This document shows positions 26,510 through 36,416 of a stretch of 59,374 nucleotides of DNA, piece after piece (position 1 is the first letter of the stretch; each line of letters starts with the position of its first letter). The notes below the pieces were generated by a model. The model made no database searches, was not told the DNA's origin, and worked only from the letters and a program-made list of their open reading frames with translations. The stretch is from assembly GCA_903888485.1 (NCBI GenBank), contig CAISTS010000074.1, positions 1-59,374 on the forward strand, read 5' to 3'. This stretch comes from an uncultured bacterium (GTDB lineage Bacteria; Pseudomonadota; Alphaproteobacteria; Rhodospirillales; Rhodospirillaceae). Position numbers and translations under genes: made by a program.

Positions 26510-27336
26510 AAGTGAACGTTACCGTGACGCTGGTTGTAGAGTTGGATGATGGTGGCGGCGGTCTCCTCAATCGAGCGGCGTGTCACATCGATCACCGGCC
26601 AGTTATGGCGCACAAACAGCCGGCGTGCCTCAGCGATTTCCTCGCGCACGATATCAAGGTCGGCGTAACCCGACTGCCGTTCTTCGTTCATGATGCGAAG
26701 CCGGCTTTGGCGAATATCGGTCAAGCTCTTGGGCTCGCGCGTCAGGCCGACAAAGAGCGGTTTCTTCGCGGCCGTAATTTCATCCGGCAGTGTGATATTC
26801 GGTACGAGCGGGATATTGGCGACCTTGAAGCCGCGGTTGGCGAGATACATACACGTCGGCGTCTTCGACGTGCGCGAGACCCCCACCAAAATCATGTCGG
26901 CATCGACCATGGTCGCCATGGACTGGCCGTCGTCGTGTTGCACCGCGAAGTGCATGGCGTCGATACGTTTGAAGTAGTCTTCGTCAAGCTCGTGCTGCTT
27001 GCCGATCGCCGATGCGGCCTGGCGGCCGAAGAACCGCGAAAAGGCCTGCATGACAGGATCGATAGCCGAGACGTAGGGCACACGGGCGTCGCGGCAAGCC
27101 TGCTCGAGCATGTCGCGCACGCTCTTATCGAGCAGGGTGAAAACGACCAGACCGGGCGCCTGGCGAATGCCTTCGATCACGCGGTTCATCTGCCCGCCGG
27201 TGCGCACAAGCCACCAGAAGTGCTCGGTGACCTGGACGTCCTCGTACTGTACGAGGCAAGCGCGTGCGATGTTGGTGACCGTCTCGCCCGACGAGTCGGA
27301 AACCAGATGCAGATTATAGGTCTCGCGGGAGGTCAT
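26506..27336 (-). CDS. ppsR: Bifunctional PEP synthase/PPDK regulatory protein (DUF299)
   Basis: This family carries a kinase and a phosphorylase activity that switch PEP synthetase or pyruvate-phosphate dikinase off and on via a threonine. The 276-residue product has LHLVSDSSGETV (9-20), a P-loop-like GVSRTSKT (152-159) and SGYADLDIVREEIAEARRL near the C-terminus. Its target is not in the window. It is the homologue of Rickettsia RP001, the gene flanking the replication origin in Rickettsia and Caulobacter, and here also borders a gene-free region with DnaA boxes. It leads the five-gene leftward operon. Confidence 0.93.
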   Translation of the reverse strand: MTSRETYNLHLVSDSSGETVTNIARACLVQYEDVQVTEHFWWLVRTGGQMNRVIEGIRQAPGLVVFTLLDKSVRDMLEQACRDARVPYVSAIDPVMQAFSRFFGRQAASAIGKQHELDEDYFKRIDAMHFAVQHDDGQSMATMVDADMILVGVSRTSKTPTCMYLANRGFKVANIPLVPNITLPDEITAAKKPLFVGLTREPKSLTDIRQSRLRIMNEERQSGYADLDIVREEIAEARRLFVRHNWPVIDVTRRSIEETAATIIQLYNQRHGNVHL

Positions 27337-27402
27337 GCTTGGCTGACGGACGCTGTTTTATAGGTCTCGGGATAAGAAAGAATAGCGGGGATGACTTGGA
27401 AC

Positions 27403-27411
27403 TTTTGCACA
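27403..27411 (+). promoter_or_regulatory. DnaA box, one mismatch
   Basis: TTTTGCACA differs from TTATNCACA at the third base only. It is the leftmost of the boxes in the candidate origin. Confidence 0.5.
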
Positions 27412-27532
27412 GAGCACAACGTTTCGAACACCTAGACCCTGTCTTCATCCCCCGTGCTGTGCCTTGTGGACCGTAACGGGACAGACGCCGTCAAACTTAT
27501 GAATAGTCCGGAACGGCTGTAACAATACCGCA

Positions 27533-27541
27533 TTATTCACA
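27533..27541 (+). promoter_or_regulatory. DnaA box, perfect
   Basis: TTATTCACA matches TTATNCACA at every defined position. It has the same orientation as the other two boxes. Confidence 0.65.
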
Positions 27542-27589
27542 TTCTTCGCGAGGGCACAGGAAGCCACCAAAAAGAGCGAGAAGCGGTAT

Positions 27590-27598
27590 TTCTGCACA
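27590..27598 (+). promoter_or_regulatory. DnaA box, one mismatch
   Basis: TTCTGCACA differs from the consensus only at position three. A weaker site, CCATGCACA, follows at 27602-27610 in the same orientation, 12 bp on. Confidence 0.5.
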
Positions 27599-27902
27599 GC
27601 TCCATGCACAATTTTCGAACCGCGCAGCTATTGTCTACATGTTTGCACGATAAGTATTGAACAACGGTGATCCCGGCAACTCACAGGACCATCTACCTCC
27701 ATCATCTCTTAGATTCTTTTTTATTATGATGAGCAAAGTGCTGCGTCTTTAGTGCAGCCTTTCGCGCAACAAGGCAGTTGACTTGAAAACCTCGCTCGGG
27801 TATCGCTGGAACTATCAGAACAGGGCATTCGCCCTCCACCTTTCCGTTTCGTCTGACTTCTCCGATCGCTCGTCGCCGCTTGACCTCAAGCGATTGGACT
27901 GT

Positions 27903-27962
27903 GACTCCCCGCCATAATTTTCCGCCCACCTCCCTTTTCAACCCCAGTGTCCCGATACGTCC
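27903..27962 (+). promoter_or_regulatory. C-rich, G-poor rho leader (possible rut site)
   Basis: The 60 nt before the rho ATG contain 28 C and only 7 G, the C-over-G bias that defines Rho-utilisation sites. rho genes are known to be autoregulated by Rho-dependent attenuation in their leader in E. coli. There is no recognisable Shine-Dalgarno sequence here. Confidence 0.5.
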
Positions 27963-29225
27963 ATGCACCTTCAGGAATTGAAGCGTAAATCCCCAGCTGA
28001 GCTGCTGGCTTTTGGCGAAGAGTACGGCATCGAGAACGCCTCGAACCTACGCCGACAGGATTTGATGTTCGCCATCCTAAAAATCCTGGCGGACAAAGAC
28101 ACCACTATCGACGGCGACGGGGTCCTGGAAATCCTGCAGGACGGCTTTGGCTTCCTACGCTCGCCAGAAGCAAGTTATCTGCCCGGTCCCGACGACATCT
28201 ACGTGAGCCCCAGCCAGGTCCGCCGCTTCGGCTTGCGCACCGGGGACACGGTCGAGGGCCAAATCCGCGGACCTAAGGACGGCGAGCGCTATTTTGCCCT
28301 GCTGAAGGTCGACCGCGTTAATTTCGAGGATCCGGACAAGGTCCGCCACCGCATCAACTTCGACAACCTGACGCCGCTCTATCCTGACGAAAAGCTCAAG
28401 ATGGAGATCGAGCAGAAGGATACCAAGCAGAAAGACATTACCCAGCGCGTGATCGAGTTAGTTGCGCCGCTTGGTAAAGGCCAGCGCGCAGTGATCGTGG
28501 CACCGCCCCGCACCGGCAAGACCATCATGCTGCAAAACATCGCCCATGCGATCGCCTCGAATCATCCCGAAGTCTATTTGATCGTGCTGCTCATCGACGA
28601 GCGCCCGGAAGAAGTCACCGACATGGACCGTACGGTGAAAGGCGAGGTCGTCAGCTCGACCTTCGACGAGCCTGCCTCGCGCCACGTCCAGGTGGCCGAA
28701 ATGGTGATCGAAAAGGCTAAGCGCTTAGTCGAACACAAGCGCGATGTCGTCATCCTGCTCGATTCCATCACGCGTCTTGCGCGCGCCTACAACACGGTTG
28801 TGCCCTCGTCGGGCAAGGTGCTGACGGGCGGCGTGGACGCCAACGCGCTGCAACGCCCCAAGCGCTTCTTTGGCGCGGCGCGCAATATCGAAGAAGGCGG
28901 CTCGCTGACGATCATCGCCACGGCGCTGATCGATACCGGCAGCCGCATGGACGAAGTCATCTTCGAAGAATTCAAGGGCACCGGTAACTCGGAAATCGTG
29001 CTCGACCGCAAGCTGGCCGACAAGCGCGTCTTCCCGTCCATCGATATCACCAAGTCCGGCACCCGCAAGGAAGAGCTATTGGTGGGTCCGGGCACATTGT
29101 CGAAGATGTGGATCCTGCGCCGCATCTTGGACCCCATGGGCGTCCAAGACGGCATGGAGTTCCTGCTCGAGAAGCTACGCGAGTCCAAGAACAACAACGA
29201 TTTCTTCGACCGCATGAACAAGTAA
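27963..29225 (+). CDS. rho: Transcription termination factor Rho
   Basis: The hexameric RNA helicase that ends transcription. The 420 residues comprise the N-terminal helical and OB-fold RNA-binding domain ([23 protein letters not shown], about 60-82), Walker A PPRTGKT (181-187), Walker B ([16 protein letters not shown]), the Q-loop ([11 protein letters not shown]) and the R-loop region ([21 protein letters not shown]). It lacks the long N-terminal insertion seen in Actinobacteria. It starts right after the candidate origin, with a C-rich leader, and ends at a bidirectional hairpin terminator. Confidence 0.98.
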   Translation: MHLQELKRKSPAELLAFGEEYGIENASNLRRQDLMFAILKILADKDTTIDGDGVLEILQDGFGFLRSPEASYLPGPDDIYVSPSQVRRFGLRTGDTVEGQIRGPKDGERYFALLKVDRVNFEDPDKVRHRINFDNLTPLYPDEKLKMEIEQKDTKQKDITQRVIELVAPLGKGQRAVIVAPPRTGKTIMLQNIAHAIASNHPEVYLIVLLIDERPEEVTDMDRTVKGEVVSSTFDEPASRHVQVAEMVIEKAKRLVEHKRDVVILLDSITRLARAYNTVVPSSGKVLTGGVDANALQRPKRFFGAARNIEEGGSLTIIATALIDTGSRMDEVIFEEFKGTGNSEIVLDRKLADKRVFPSIDITKSGTRKEELLVGPGTLSKMWILRRILDPMGVQDGMEFLLEKLRESKNNNDFFDRMNK

Positions 29226-29229
29226 ACAA

Positions 29230-29253
29230 AAGGCCCGGTGGAAACCGGGCCTT
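29230..29253. terminator. Bidirectional terminator between rho and the quinone oxidoreductase
   Basis: A perfect 10-bp stem, AAGGCCCGGT (29230-29239) with ACCGGGCCTT (29244-29253), closes a GGAA tetraloop. On the plus side CTGCTTT follows. On the minus side the stem is followed by TTGTTTACTT, a better U-tract, although it overlaps the rho stop codon. It probably serves both convergent genes. Confidence 0.8.
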
Positions 29254-29258
29254 CTGCT

Positions 29259-30248
29259 TTAGATCACCAGGATCACCGATCCTGTCGTGGCGCGGCTCTC
29301 TAGATCGGTATGGGCGTGGGCGGCTTGGGCCAGGCCGTAGGAATTGCCGACCTCGATTTTCACGATGCCGCGTGCGACCACATCGAACAACTCGGCGCAG
29401 CCGGCGGCGTAATCGGCCGGGTTGCCGACGTAGTCAACCAACCTGGGACGGGTAAGGAAGGCCGAGCCCTTGGCCGCGAGCTGGCCGGGTTCGACGGCCG
29501 GCGGCGTGCCGGACGCGTTGCCGAAGCTGACCAAGAGGCCACGCGGCGCGAGACAGTCCAGCGAGCCCAAGAGGGTGTCTTTACCGACGCCGTCGTAAGC
29601 GACGGAAACGCCCTTGCCGCCGGAAAGCTCGCGGACTTTGGCGACCCAATCCTTCTCCGAGCGATAGAGGATGGTGTGCGTGCAGCCGGCTGCACGCGCC
29701 ATCTTGGCTTTTTCTTCGGAGCCGACGGTGCCGATGACAGTGGCGCCGATGTGGCGCGCCCATTGGCAAAAGATGAGACCGATACCTCCCGCGGCGGCGT
29801 GCAGCAATACGGTTTCGCCGGGCTTCAATTGATGCAGCGTTCGCACGAGATACCAGACCGTCAGTCCGCGCAGCATCATGCCGGCGACTTGTTCGTCTTT
29901 GAGCTGCGGTGGCACTTTGACCACGGCGCTGGCCGGGATCAGGCGTTCTTCGGCGTATCCGCCTATGGGGCCGTTGCCGTAAGCGACGCGGTCGCCGACG
30001 TTGACGTTGGTGACGCCCGCGCCAATCTCGCGAACGGTGCCGACGCCTTCCATGCCGGGAATAAAATATCCGTCCTCCGTCCGCTTGGCCGGGTAAGCGC
30101 CGATGCGATGATAGGTGTCGATGTAGTTCACGCCGACGGCAGTTTGGCGAAGAAGGATTTCGCCCGCGCCCGGTTTGCCGACGGTGATGTTCTCGTAATG
30201 CAGGACTTCAGGCCCGCCGGTTTGGCGAACAACGATGGCTTTGACCAC
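29259..30248 (-). CDS. qor: Zinc-free quinone oxidoreductase (MDR family)
   Basis: This 329-residue medium-chain reductase of the Qor (zeta-crystallin) branch uses NADPH to reduce quinones by one electron. It starts MVKAIVVRQTGGPEVLHYENI. The catalytic-domain GVNYIDTYHRIGAYP and GMEGVGTVREIG are present, and the Rossmann fold carries HAAAGGIGLIFCQWARHIGATVIG (about 150-172). The zinc-binding cysteines of alcohol dehydrogenases are missing, as expected for this branch. It is convergent with rho and followed by ogt in the same direction 36 bp upstream; the exact physiological substrate is unknown. Confidence 0.9.
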   Translation of the reverse strand: MVKAIVVRQTGGPEVLHYENITVGKPGAGEILLRQTAVGVNYIDTYHRIGAYPAKRTEDGYFIPGMEGVGTVREIGAGVTNVNVGDRVAYGNGPIGGYAEERLIPASAVVKVPPQLKDEQVAGMMLRGLTVWYLVRTLHQLKPGETVLLHAAAGGIGLIFCQWARHIGATVIGTVGSEEKAKMARAAGCTHTILYRSEKDWVAKVRELSGGKGVSVAYDGVGKDTLLGSLDCLAPRGLLVSFGNASGTPPAVEPGQLAAKGSAFLTRPRLVDYVGNPADYAAGCAELFDVVARGIVKIEVGNSYGLAQAAHAHTDLESRATTGSVILVI

Positions 30249-30284
30249 GACGCAATCCCCTTGATTGGAATCAGATGGTTGTGA

Positions 30285-30737
30285 TCAGGCGACTATGTCG
30301 GCGTTCTCAAGCCGCAGCAAGGCGACTTTTGTGCCAAGGCCATCGCCGCCGCTGTAGCCGCCGAGGGTGCCCGCTCCGACGATACGGTGGCAGGGGATGA
30401 TGATCGGAATGGGATTGCGCCCGCACGCCGTACCCACGGCGCGGGCGCTGGATGCCAGCGCCGCAGCGACGACGCCATAAGTGTGCACTTTACCATAGGG
30501 AATCTTGCACATGTGCTTCCAAACCCGTTGCTGGAAGGCCGTACCGAAAGGTTTCAGCGGCAGATCGAAGCGCATCAACTGCCCGTCGAAATAGGCGTTG
30601 AGTTGTTTCACCGTCTCTTTCAAGAGCGGTGTCGATGCCTGGTCGCGGCCCCAGCCCCAGTCGAGCGCGACAATGTTGCCCTCTTCTTCGCTGATGCTGA
30701 TGTCGCCGACCGGCGCATGAAGTGAGATCTGGGGCAT
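30285..30737 (-). CDS. ogt: Methylated-DNA-protein cysteine methyltransferase
   Basis: This suicide repair enzyme transfers the methyl group of O6-methylguanine to its own cysteine. From ATG 30737 it has 150 residues: a short N-terminal ribonuclease-like domain, then the DNA-binding FQQRVWKHMCKIPYGKVHTYG (about 68-88) with its arginine finger, and the active site Cys116 in IIPCHRIVG. It has no Ada-type regulatory domain. The start lies one nucleotide after the stop of the DUF255 gene, so translation is coupled. Together with alkB, the window holds two direct alkylation-repair genes. Confidence 0.95.
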   Translation of the reverse strand: MPQISLHAPVGDISISEEEGNIVALDWGWGRDQASTPLLKETVKQLNAYFDGQLMRFDLPLKPFGTAFQQRVWKHMCKIPYGKVHTYGVVAAALASSARAVGTACGRNPIPIIIPCHRIVGAGTLGGYSGGDGLGTKVALLRLENADIVA

Positions 30738-30738
30738 G

Positions 30739-32763
30739 TCAGGAGGCCAAAGCCTGGCGCAAACCGTCCACCGTGGTTTGCGGCGGTGAGCACACCGGCC
30801 CGCGGCAAACATAGGCGGTGGGGGCACCGTTCAGTTGAGTCTTGCCGTGTGCGGGATGGCTCGGCGGCAGAGCGGCGCCATCGACCACAACATCGAGCAC
30901 GAGATTGGGCAATGATTGAGCGAAGACCGTGCGCAGCAACGCGTCGCTATCGCCGACGATCACCACCTGCTGCGCGGTTTCGAGAAGTTCATAGGCGTTG
31001 AGCAACGTCGTGCCGTGCGGGAAGCCTTTCATCACTTCGACCTCGAGCGCCGTGACCGTAGCTACGGCGCGCGCGCGGTAGTCGGCTTTTCCCGTCAGAT
31101 AGAAGAGGCGCGCCAGTGCAAAGGCCATGCTGCCGTTCCCTGAGGGGACCGCGCTGTCGTTGGCGGTCTTGCTGCGCACGATGAGATCCTGGGCATCGCC
31201 GGCGGTTAAAAAGAAACCGCCAGCCGCGTCATCGCCGTATAGCGCGATGGCCGCCGCGACCCAGTCCTCGGCTTGCTTCAGATAGGCCGCGTCCGCTGTA
31301 GCCGAATGCAGCGCAAGCGCGGCATTACTCATGTTGGCGTAGTCGTCGAGCATGGCGGTTTGTTGCAGACGCCCGCGGCAGAGCGAGTGTCCGAGACGGT
31401 TGCGGCCCGTGGAATCCGTCCAGGTCATGGTGCTTTGAACGGCCATGAAGGTATCCGCGGCGAGCTTGATCCACGCCGGTTCAGCAAAGGCTGCACCGGC
31501 CCGGGCCAGCGCGGCGATCATCAGGCCGTTCCAATCGGTAAGCACCTTGTCGTCACGGCCAGGCGGAATGCGTTTGGCGCGTTCCCGCAGAAGCACAGCG
31601 CGCGGCGGCGCGAGCGCGGCATCTTCCCGGGCATCGAAGGCGGTTTGGGCAAAGGCGGTGCGGTTGAGAATGTTCTCGCCTTCCCAATTGCCGCCATCGG
31701 TGACGCCATAGGCTTTTTTGAAAGCCGGCGCATCGGCGCCAAGAAGTCGGTCGATGTCGGCTTCGCTCCAGAGATAGAACGTGCCTTCTTCGCCTTCGGA
31801 GTCCGCATCGAACGACGCGGCGAACGCACCATTCTCACCCGTCATCTCGCGCTGAAGCCAGGTAATAGTCTCGCGCACACGCACCGCCAGCAGCGGATCG
31901 TGGGTCTCCTGCCATACCAGAGTCATGAGATCGACCAGTTGGGCGTTGTCGTAGAGCATCTTCTCGAAGTGCGGCACCAGCCACTCGGCGTCGGTCGAGT
32001 ACCGCGCAAAGCCACCGCCGATGTGATCGTAGATCCCGCCCTGGCAGATGCGCGTGAGCGTCAGCACGACGGCATCGCGAAAGCGCGCATCGTGGCTGCG
32101 CCGGTAGGCCCGCCAGAGGAAGTCAAAGACGAAGGGCATCGGGAATTTCGGCGCGCCGTTCATGCCGCCGGCAGAGGCGTCTATATAATCAAGCAGGCGT
32201 TCGGCGGCGTTGTTGAGCAACTCAATCGACATGCCGTCGCGCAAGCGTTCGATATGCTGTTCGGAGATGGCGCCAAGCAGCGCATCGCTCTGTTTATCGA
32301 CGTCGGAGCGCTGTTCGCGCCAGACGCGGTCGATATGCCCCAGTACTTGGCGGAAACTGGGCCGGCCATAGGCCGGTGACGGTGGAAAGTACGTTCCACC
32401 CCAGAACGGCTTGCCGCCCGGCAACAAGAACATGGTGAGCGGCCATCCGCCGTGCTCGCCCAGGAGGGCCAGAGACTTTTGGTATATGGCGTCCACGTCG
32501 GGCCGCTCTTCGCGGTCGACTTTGATGTTGATGAAGAGTGAATTCATCATTTCGGCCGTTTCGGCGTCCTCGAAGGACTCGTGCGCCATGACGTGGCACC
32601 AGTGGCAGGCCGAATATCCAACCGATAGCAGGATGGGACGGTCACTTGCGCGCGCGCGCGCGAAGGCCTCGTCGCTCCACGGCCACCAGTGCACGGGATT
32701 GTCGCGATGCTGCAGGAGATAAGGGCTGGTTTCCTCGCCCAGCCGGTTACGGTCGGCCGTCAT
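30739..32763 (-). CDS. DUF255 thioredoxin-fold protein (YyaL / SPATA20 type)
   Basis: The protein has 674 residues. The N-terminal thioredoxin-like domain (DUF255, about 5-165) starts [19 protein letters not shown] and has a CHWC active-site-like motif (53-56) followed by [16 protein letters not shown]. The remainder is an (alpha/alpha)6 barrel resembling N-acylglucosamine epimerases ([45 protein letters not shown]). Bacterial YyaL and mammalian SPATA20 share this architecture, but the function is unknown. ogt is encoded directly downstream in a coupled arrangement, which may or may not be functional. Confidence 0.92.
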   Translation of the reverse strand: MTADRNRLGEETSPYLLQHRDNPVHWWPWSDEAFARARASDRPILLSVGYSACHWCHVMAHESFEDAETAEMMNSLFINIKVDREERPDVDAIYQKSLALLGEHGGWPLTMFLLPGGKPFWGGTYFPPSPAYGRPSFRQVLGHIDRVWREQRSDVDKQSDALLGAISEQHIERLRDGMSIELLNNAAERLLDYIDASAGGMNGAPKFPMPFVFDFLWRAYRRSHDARFRDAVVLTLTRICQGGIYDHIGGGFARYSTDAEWLVPHFEKMLYDNAQLVDLMTLVWQETHDPLLAVRVRETITWLQREMTGENGAFAASFDADSEGEEGTFYLWSEADIDRLLGADAPAFKKAYGVTDGGNWEGENILNRTAFAQTAFDAREDAALAPPRAVLLRERAKRIPPGRDDKVLTDWNGLMIAALARAGAAFAEPAWIKLAADTFMAVQSTMTWTDSTGRNRLGHSLCRGRLQQTAMLDDYANMSNAALALHSATADAAYLKQAEDWVAAAIALYGDDAAGGFFLTAGDAQDLIVRSKTANDSAVPSGNGSMAFALARLFYLTGKADYRARAVATVTALEVEVMKGFPHGTTLLNAYELLETAQQVVIVGDSDALLRTVFAQSLPNLVLDVVVDGAALPPSHPAHGKTQLNGAPTAYVCRGPVCSPPQTTVDGLRQALAS

Positions 32764-32883
32764 GCATCTCCTTGATCGCGGTCCATCTCGTGGACAGCCG
32801 GCGCTTCTGCCCTTAACCTACTGCGGGTCATCCGAACGAGTCACGTTTGGAATCGCCGTCGACCACCGACCACGGAGCGCAGC

Positions 32884-33132
32884 ATGAAAGTCACCGTCAA
32901 TGTCGAGTGCACGCCGGAAGAGGCGCGCGCCTTCATGGGTCTGCCCGATGTGGTTCCGCTGCAAGATCAGATGCTCGAGCAGATGAAGGTCCAGATGCAG
33001 AAGAACGCCGCGGCCATGGACCCCGAGACCATCTTCAAGACATTGTTTCCGATGAATACCGAAGGCTTCGCAGAATTGCAGAAGACCTTCTGGGGACAAT
33101 TCCTCGGCGCTGCGGGCAAAACCGAAAAATAA
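32884..33132 (+). CDS. DUF6489 family protein
   Basis: This 82-residue alphaproteobacterial protein starts MKVTVNVECTPEEARAFMGLPDV and contains an amphipathic, Met/Gln-rich helix (about 26-45) and a TLFPMNTEGFAELQKTFWGQF segment. It is probably cytoplasmic or membrane-peripheral. Its function is unknown. The stop is 3 bp before the mnmE start, which implies co-transcription with the tRNA modification gene; GGAGCGCAGC precedes its ATG. Confidence 0.88.
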   Translation: MKVTVNVECTPEEARAFMGLPDVVPLQDQMLEQMKVQMQKNAAAMDPETIFKTLFPMNTEGFAELQKTFWGQFLGAAGKTEK

Positions 33133-33135
33133 GCC

Positions 33136-34452
33136 ATGAGTGCGGAGACCATCTTCGCACTGGCCACGGCGCCGGGCCGCGCCGGCATTGCCGTCATACG
33201 CGTGTCAGGCGGCCACGCGCGTGAGGCGCTCGCCGCGCTGGGCTGTGATGTGCCGCCGCCGCGCAAGGCGGCGCGGGTGAGGTTCGTGAGCGGCGGCGCG
33301 TTGCTCGACGATGGTTTGCTGCTGTGGTTCCCGGCGCCTGCAAGTTTCACCGGCGAGGATGTTGCCGAGCTGCACATCCATGGCGGGCGCGCGGTGATCG
33401 AGAGTGTGCTCGACGCTCTCAATAACGTGCCGGGCGTGCGGCCAGCAGAAGCGGGCGAATTCACGCGCCGCGCCTTTCTCAATGACAAGATGGATTTGAC
33501 CCAGGCCGAGGCGCTCGCCGACCTGGTGGATGCTGAAACCCGCGCGCAGCAACGCCAAGCCTTGAGGCAGATGGGCGGTGCGCTCAAGGAAATCTATGAC
33601 GACTGGCGACATGGATTGGTGCAGGCGCTCGCGCATCTAGAAGCCGTGATCGATTTCCCCGATGAAGACTTGCCGCCGGAAGTGGCGAACAAAGTGTGGG
33701 GTGAGGTCGAGGATCTGCAGAAGGCCATCGCACGCCACCTTGAAGACGGCGCGCGCGGCGAGAGAATTCGCGAGGGGCTGGTGATCGCCATCATTGGTCC
33801 ACCCAACGCCGGCAAGTCGAGCTTGCTCAACGCGCTTGCAAAGCGGGAGGCTGCCATCGTCTCGCCGATTCCGGGAACCACTCGCGACGTGATCGAGGTG
33901 CATCTCGATCTTGGCGGATATGCCGTCGCCATCGCCGACACCGCCGGCTTGCGAGAAGCGGGCGATGCGATCGAGGACGAGGGCATCAAGCGCGCCAAAC
34001 GCCGGGCCGCCGATGCCGATCTCAAGATCGCGCTGTTCGACGGCGCGCTGTATCCCGCGCGCGACGCGGCGACGGCAGCGCTCATCGACGCGGATACGCT
34101 GACCGTCGTCAACAAGTCTGATCTGATCGCGAACCCTCGCGACTCGGGCGGCGACGTTCAATTCATCTCAGCCAAGACCGGCGCCGGCCTGGGGGCTTTT
34201 GCTGCGCGTTTGCTGCAGCATGTGCGCAGCAAAGCCGACATCGGGGCGGTGGTGCCGCTGACGCGGGCGCGCCACCGCAAAGCGCTCGAAGAGTGCCGTG
34301 AAGCTTTGCTGCGGGCGCGCGGGGCCGACTTACCCGAGCTCGCCGCCGAGGACTTGCGCCTCGCCGCCCGCTCACTCGGCCGTCTGACGGGCCGCGTCGA
34401 TGTCGAGGAGATCCTCGACGTGGTGTTCCGCGACTTCTGCATCGGCAAGTAG
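33136..34452 (+). CDS. mnmE: tRNA uridine-5-carboxymethylaminomethyl(34) synthesis GTPase MnmE
   Basis: With MnmG, MnmE installs the cmnm5 group on wobble U34 of tRNAs. The 438 residues comprise the N-terminal folate-binding domain ([21 protein letters not shown]), a helical domain interrupted by the G domain with G1 GPPNAGKS (221-228), G2 GTTRDV, G3 DTAG and NKSD, and the C-terminal CIGK motif (435-438) whose cysteine is required for activity. mnmG follows 55 bp downstream. The mnmE-mnmG-rsmG-parA-parB order is ancient and origin-proximal in many bacteria. Confidence 0.97.
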   Translation: MSAETIFALATAPGRAGIAVIRVSGGHAREALAALGCDVPPPRKAARVRFVSGGALLDDGLLLWFPAPASFTGEDVAELHIHGGRAVIESVLDALNNVPGVRPAEAGEFTRRAFLNDKMDLTQAEALADLVDAETRAQQRQALRQMGGALKEIYDDWRHGLVQALAHLEAVIDFPDEDLPPEVANKVWGEVEDLQKAIARHLEDGARGERIREGLVIAIIGPPNAGKSSLLNALAKREAAIVSPIPGTTRDVIEVHLDLGGYAVAIADTAGLREAGDAIEDEGIKRAKRRAADADLKIALFDGALYPARDAATAALIDADTLTVVNKSDLIANPRDSGGDVQFISAKTGAGLGAFAARLLQHVRSKADIGAVVPLTRARHRKALEECREALLRARGADLPELAAEDLRLAARSLGRLTGRVDVEEILDVVFRDFCIGK

Positions 34453-34507
34453 GTCGTTTCGAAATCGATTCGCCGCAAAAGGCGCCGCGATATATAAGAG
34501 CGGCGCC

Positions 34508-36397
34508 ATGGGCGACAAAACTCGCGACTCGGACACCTCATATGATGTGATCGTGGTGGGCGGCGGACACGCCGGCACCGAAGCGGCCGCTGCGGCGGCC
34601 CGTGCCGGCGCGCGCACGCTCCTCCTGACCCACAAAGTCGAGACCGTCGGCCAGATGTCCTGCAACCCGGCCATTGGCGGCTTGGCCAAGGGGCACCTGG
34701 TCCGCGAGATCGACGCCCTCGACGGCGTCATGGGCCGGGCCATCGACAAAGGCGGCATACAGTTCCGGATGCTCAACCGGTCCAAGGGACCTGCCGTGCG
34801 CGGACCCCGCGCCCAGGCCGACCGCAAACTCTATAAGCGGGCTGTTCAGGCGATTTTGGCCGAGCAGTCCGGCCTGACCATCCGCGCCGCCGCCATCGAA
34901 GATCTGCTTCTGGATGACGCGCGTTCGCGCGTAACCGGGGTCGTAACCGGTTCTGGCGAAAAGATTTTTGCCGGTGCGGTCGTGCTGACCACCGGCACTT
35001 TTCTCAGCGGTCTGATCCACCGGGGCGAAGCGCGCATTCCCGCCGGCCGCATCGGCGAGGCCCCAGCGATGGGTCTATCTAATACGCTGAAATCACTTAG
35101 TTTTTCGGTTGGCAGGCTAAAGACCGGCACGCCACCGCGGCTCGACGGGCGCACCATCGACTGGGCCAGTCTTGAGATGCAGCCCGGCGACGACCCGCCC
35201 GAGCCGTTCTCATTTCTCACGGACCGCATCGACACGCGGCAGGTCCAGTGTGGCATTACCTATACGACGCCCGAGAGCCACGCGCTGATCCTGGCCAATA
35301 AGAGCCGGGCGCCTATGTACAACGGCCAAATCAAGAGCGCGGGACCGCGTTATTGCCCCTCCATCGAGGACAAGGTGGTGCGCTTCGCCGAGCGCGAACG
35401 GCACCAGATTTTCCTGGAGCCAGAAGGGCTTGACGACGACACCGTTTATCCGAATGGGATTTCGACGTCGCTCCCCGACGACGTGCAGTTGGCGCTGCTG
35501 AAGACCATCCCGGGCCTTGAGAAGGCGGTCATGCTGCAGGCGGGCTATGCCATTGAGTACGATTTCGTGGATCCCCGGGAACTGCATCGGTCGCTGGAGA
35601 CCCGCAAAGTCGCCGGGCTGTTCTTCGCCGGCCAGATCAATGGAACTACCGGCTACGAGGAGGCGGGGGCCCAAGGCCTCATGGCCGGACTCAATGCGGC
35701 GCGCCAGGTAGGGGGGCAGACCCCCATCACAATCGACCGGGCTGAGGGGTACATCGGCGTGATGATCGATGACCTCACCACCCTTGGGACGGTCGAGCCC
35801 TACCGCATGTTTACCTCCCGCGCTGAGTACCGGCTGCTGCTCCGGGCCGACAACGCTGACCTGCGCCTAACCTCCCGGGGCATTGATGCTGGCTGCGTCG
35901 GATCGGCTCGCCAATTGGCCTTTGGCGCTAAGAAAGCTGCGCTGGATGAAGCCCGTAATATATTGAAATATATGACTTTTACCCCCTCTGCGCTAGCGGA
36001 GAAGGGCGTTTTGATCAATAAAGACGGCGTCCGCCGGAGCGGTCTTGATCTCCTGGCCATGCCGGATATGGGCTGGGACCGCCTACGGACACTTATCCCC
36101 GAAATCCCCGCTTTTCGCCGTGATGTTGAGGAGCAGTTGGAGATCGACGGTCGCTACGCTGGCTACGTCGGCCGCCAGGAGGCTGACATTCGTGCCTTCC
36201 GTCGGGACGAGGCTTTACGCCTGCCGGCGGACTTGGACTACGGCGCCATTGGCGGCCTCTCGACGGAAGTGCGGCTCAAGCTCAATGCGGCCCAGCCTGC
36301 AACCCTCGGGGCAGCCTCGCGGATTCCGGGTGTGACGCCCGCCGCCCTGACGGCGCTCCTAAAGTATGTCCACCGGACCGACCGCGTCGCGGTCTAG
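34508..36397 (+). CDS. mnmG: tRNA uridine-5-carboxymethylaminomethyl(34) synthesis enzyme MnmG
   Basis: The FAD- and NADH-dependent partner of MnmE has 629 residues from ATG 34508. It shows the FAD dinucleotide motif [12 protein letters not shown] (16-27), [35 protein letters not shown], the second GxG motif [15 protein letters not shown] and a C-terminal helical MnmE-binding domain ending near the stop. An upstream in-frame start at 34400 would overlap mnmE and is less likely. The second half uses noticeably fewer GCG codons than mnmE. A parS site begins 3 bp after the stop codon. Confidence 0.97.
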   Translation: MGDKTRDSDTSYDVIVVGGGHAGTEAAAAAARAGARTLLLTHKVETVGQMSCNPAIGGLAKGHLVREIDALDGVMGRAIDKGGIQFRMLNRSKGPAVRGPRAQADRKLYKRAVQAILAEQSGLTIRAAAIEDLLLDDARSRVTGVVTGSGEKIFAGAVVLTTGTFLSGLIHRGEARIPAGRIGEAPAMGLSNTLKSLSFSVGRLKTGTPPRLDGRTIDWASLEMQPGDDPPEPFSFLTDRIDTRQVQCGITYTTPESHALILANKSRAPMYNGQIKSAGPRYCPSIEDKVVRFAERERHQIFLEPEGLDDDTVYPNGISTSLPDDVQLALLKTIPGLEKAVMLQAGYAIEYDFVDPRELHRSLETRKVAGLFFAGQINGTTGYEEAGAQGLMAGLNAARQVGGQTPITIDRAEGYIGVMIDDLTTLGTVEPYRMFTSRAEYRLLLRADNADLRLTSRGIDAGCVGSARQLAFGAKKAALDEARNILKYMTFTPSALAEKGVLINKDGVRRSGLDLLAMPDMGWDRLRTLIPEIPAFRRDVEEQLEIDGRYAGYVGRQEADIRAFRRDEALRLPADLDYGAIGGLSTEVRLKLNAAQPATLGAASRIPGVTPAALTALLKYVHRTDRVAV

Positions 36398-36400
36398 GAC

Positions 36401-36416
36401 TGTTTCACGTGAAACA
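36401..36416. promoter_or_regulatory. parS centromere site 1
   Basis: TGTTTCACGTGAAACA is identical to the near-universal chromosomal parS palindrome bound by ParB. With flanking C and G the palindrome reaches 18 bp (36400-36417). It lies between mnmG and rsmG and contains the proposed GTG start of rsmG. Confidence 0.97.

Larger units (their letters stand above)
27337..27962. other. Candidate chromosomal replication origin (oriC)
   Basis: This 626-bp gene-free region between divergent ppsR and rho is visibly more A/T-rich than its surroundings. It holds one perfect DnaA box (TTATNCACA) at 27533-27541, two with a single mismatch at 27403-27411 and 27590-27598, and a weaker one (27602-27610). 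To the right, 27701-27735 is a T/A-rich stretch suited to unwinding. Two GANTC (CcrM) sites occur at 27712-27716 and 27903-27907. No TTAA-N7-TTAA CtrA site was found. The ppsR (RP001) neighbour fits the Caulobacter arrangement, although hemE is absent on the other side. Confidence 0.65.

Noticed and set aside
27337..27962. CtrA binding sites (TTAA-N7-TTAA) in the candidate origin
   Set aside because: No TTAA tetranucleotide pair at that spacing occurs in the region.
31273..32379. Open frame of 368 codons on the plus strand inside the DUF255 gene
   Set aside because: Antisense to a conserved protein, with composition typical of GC-bias shadows.
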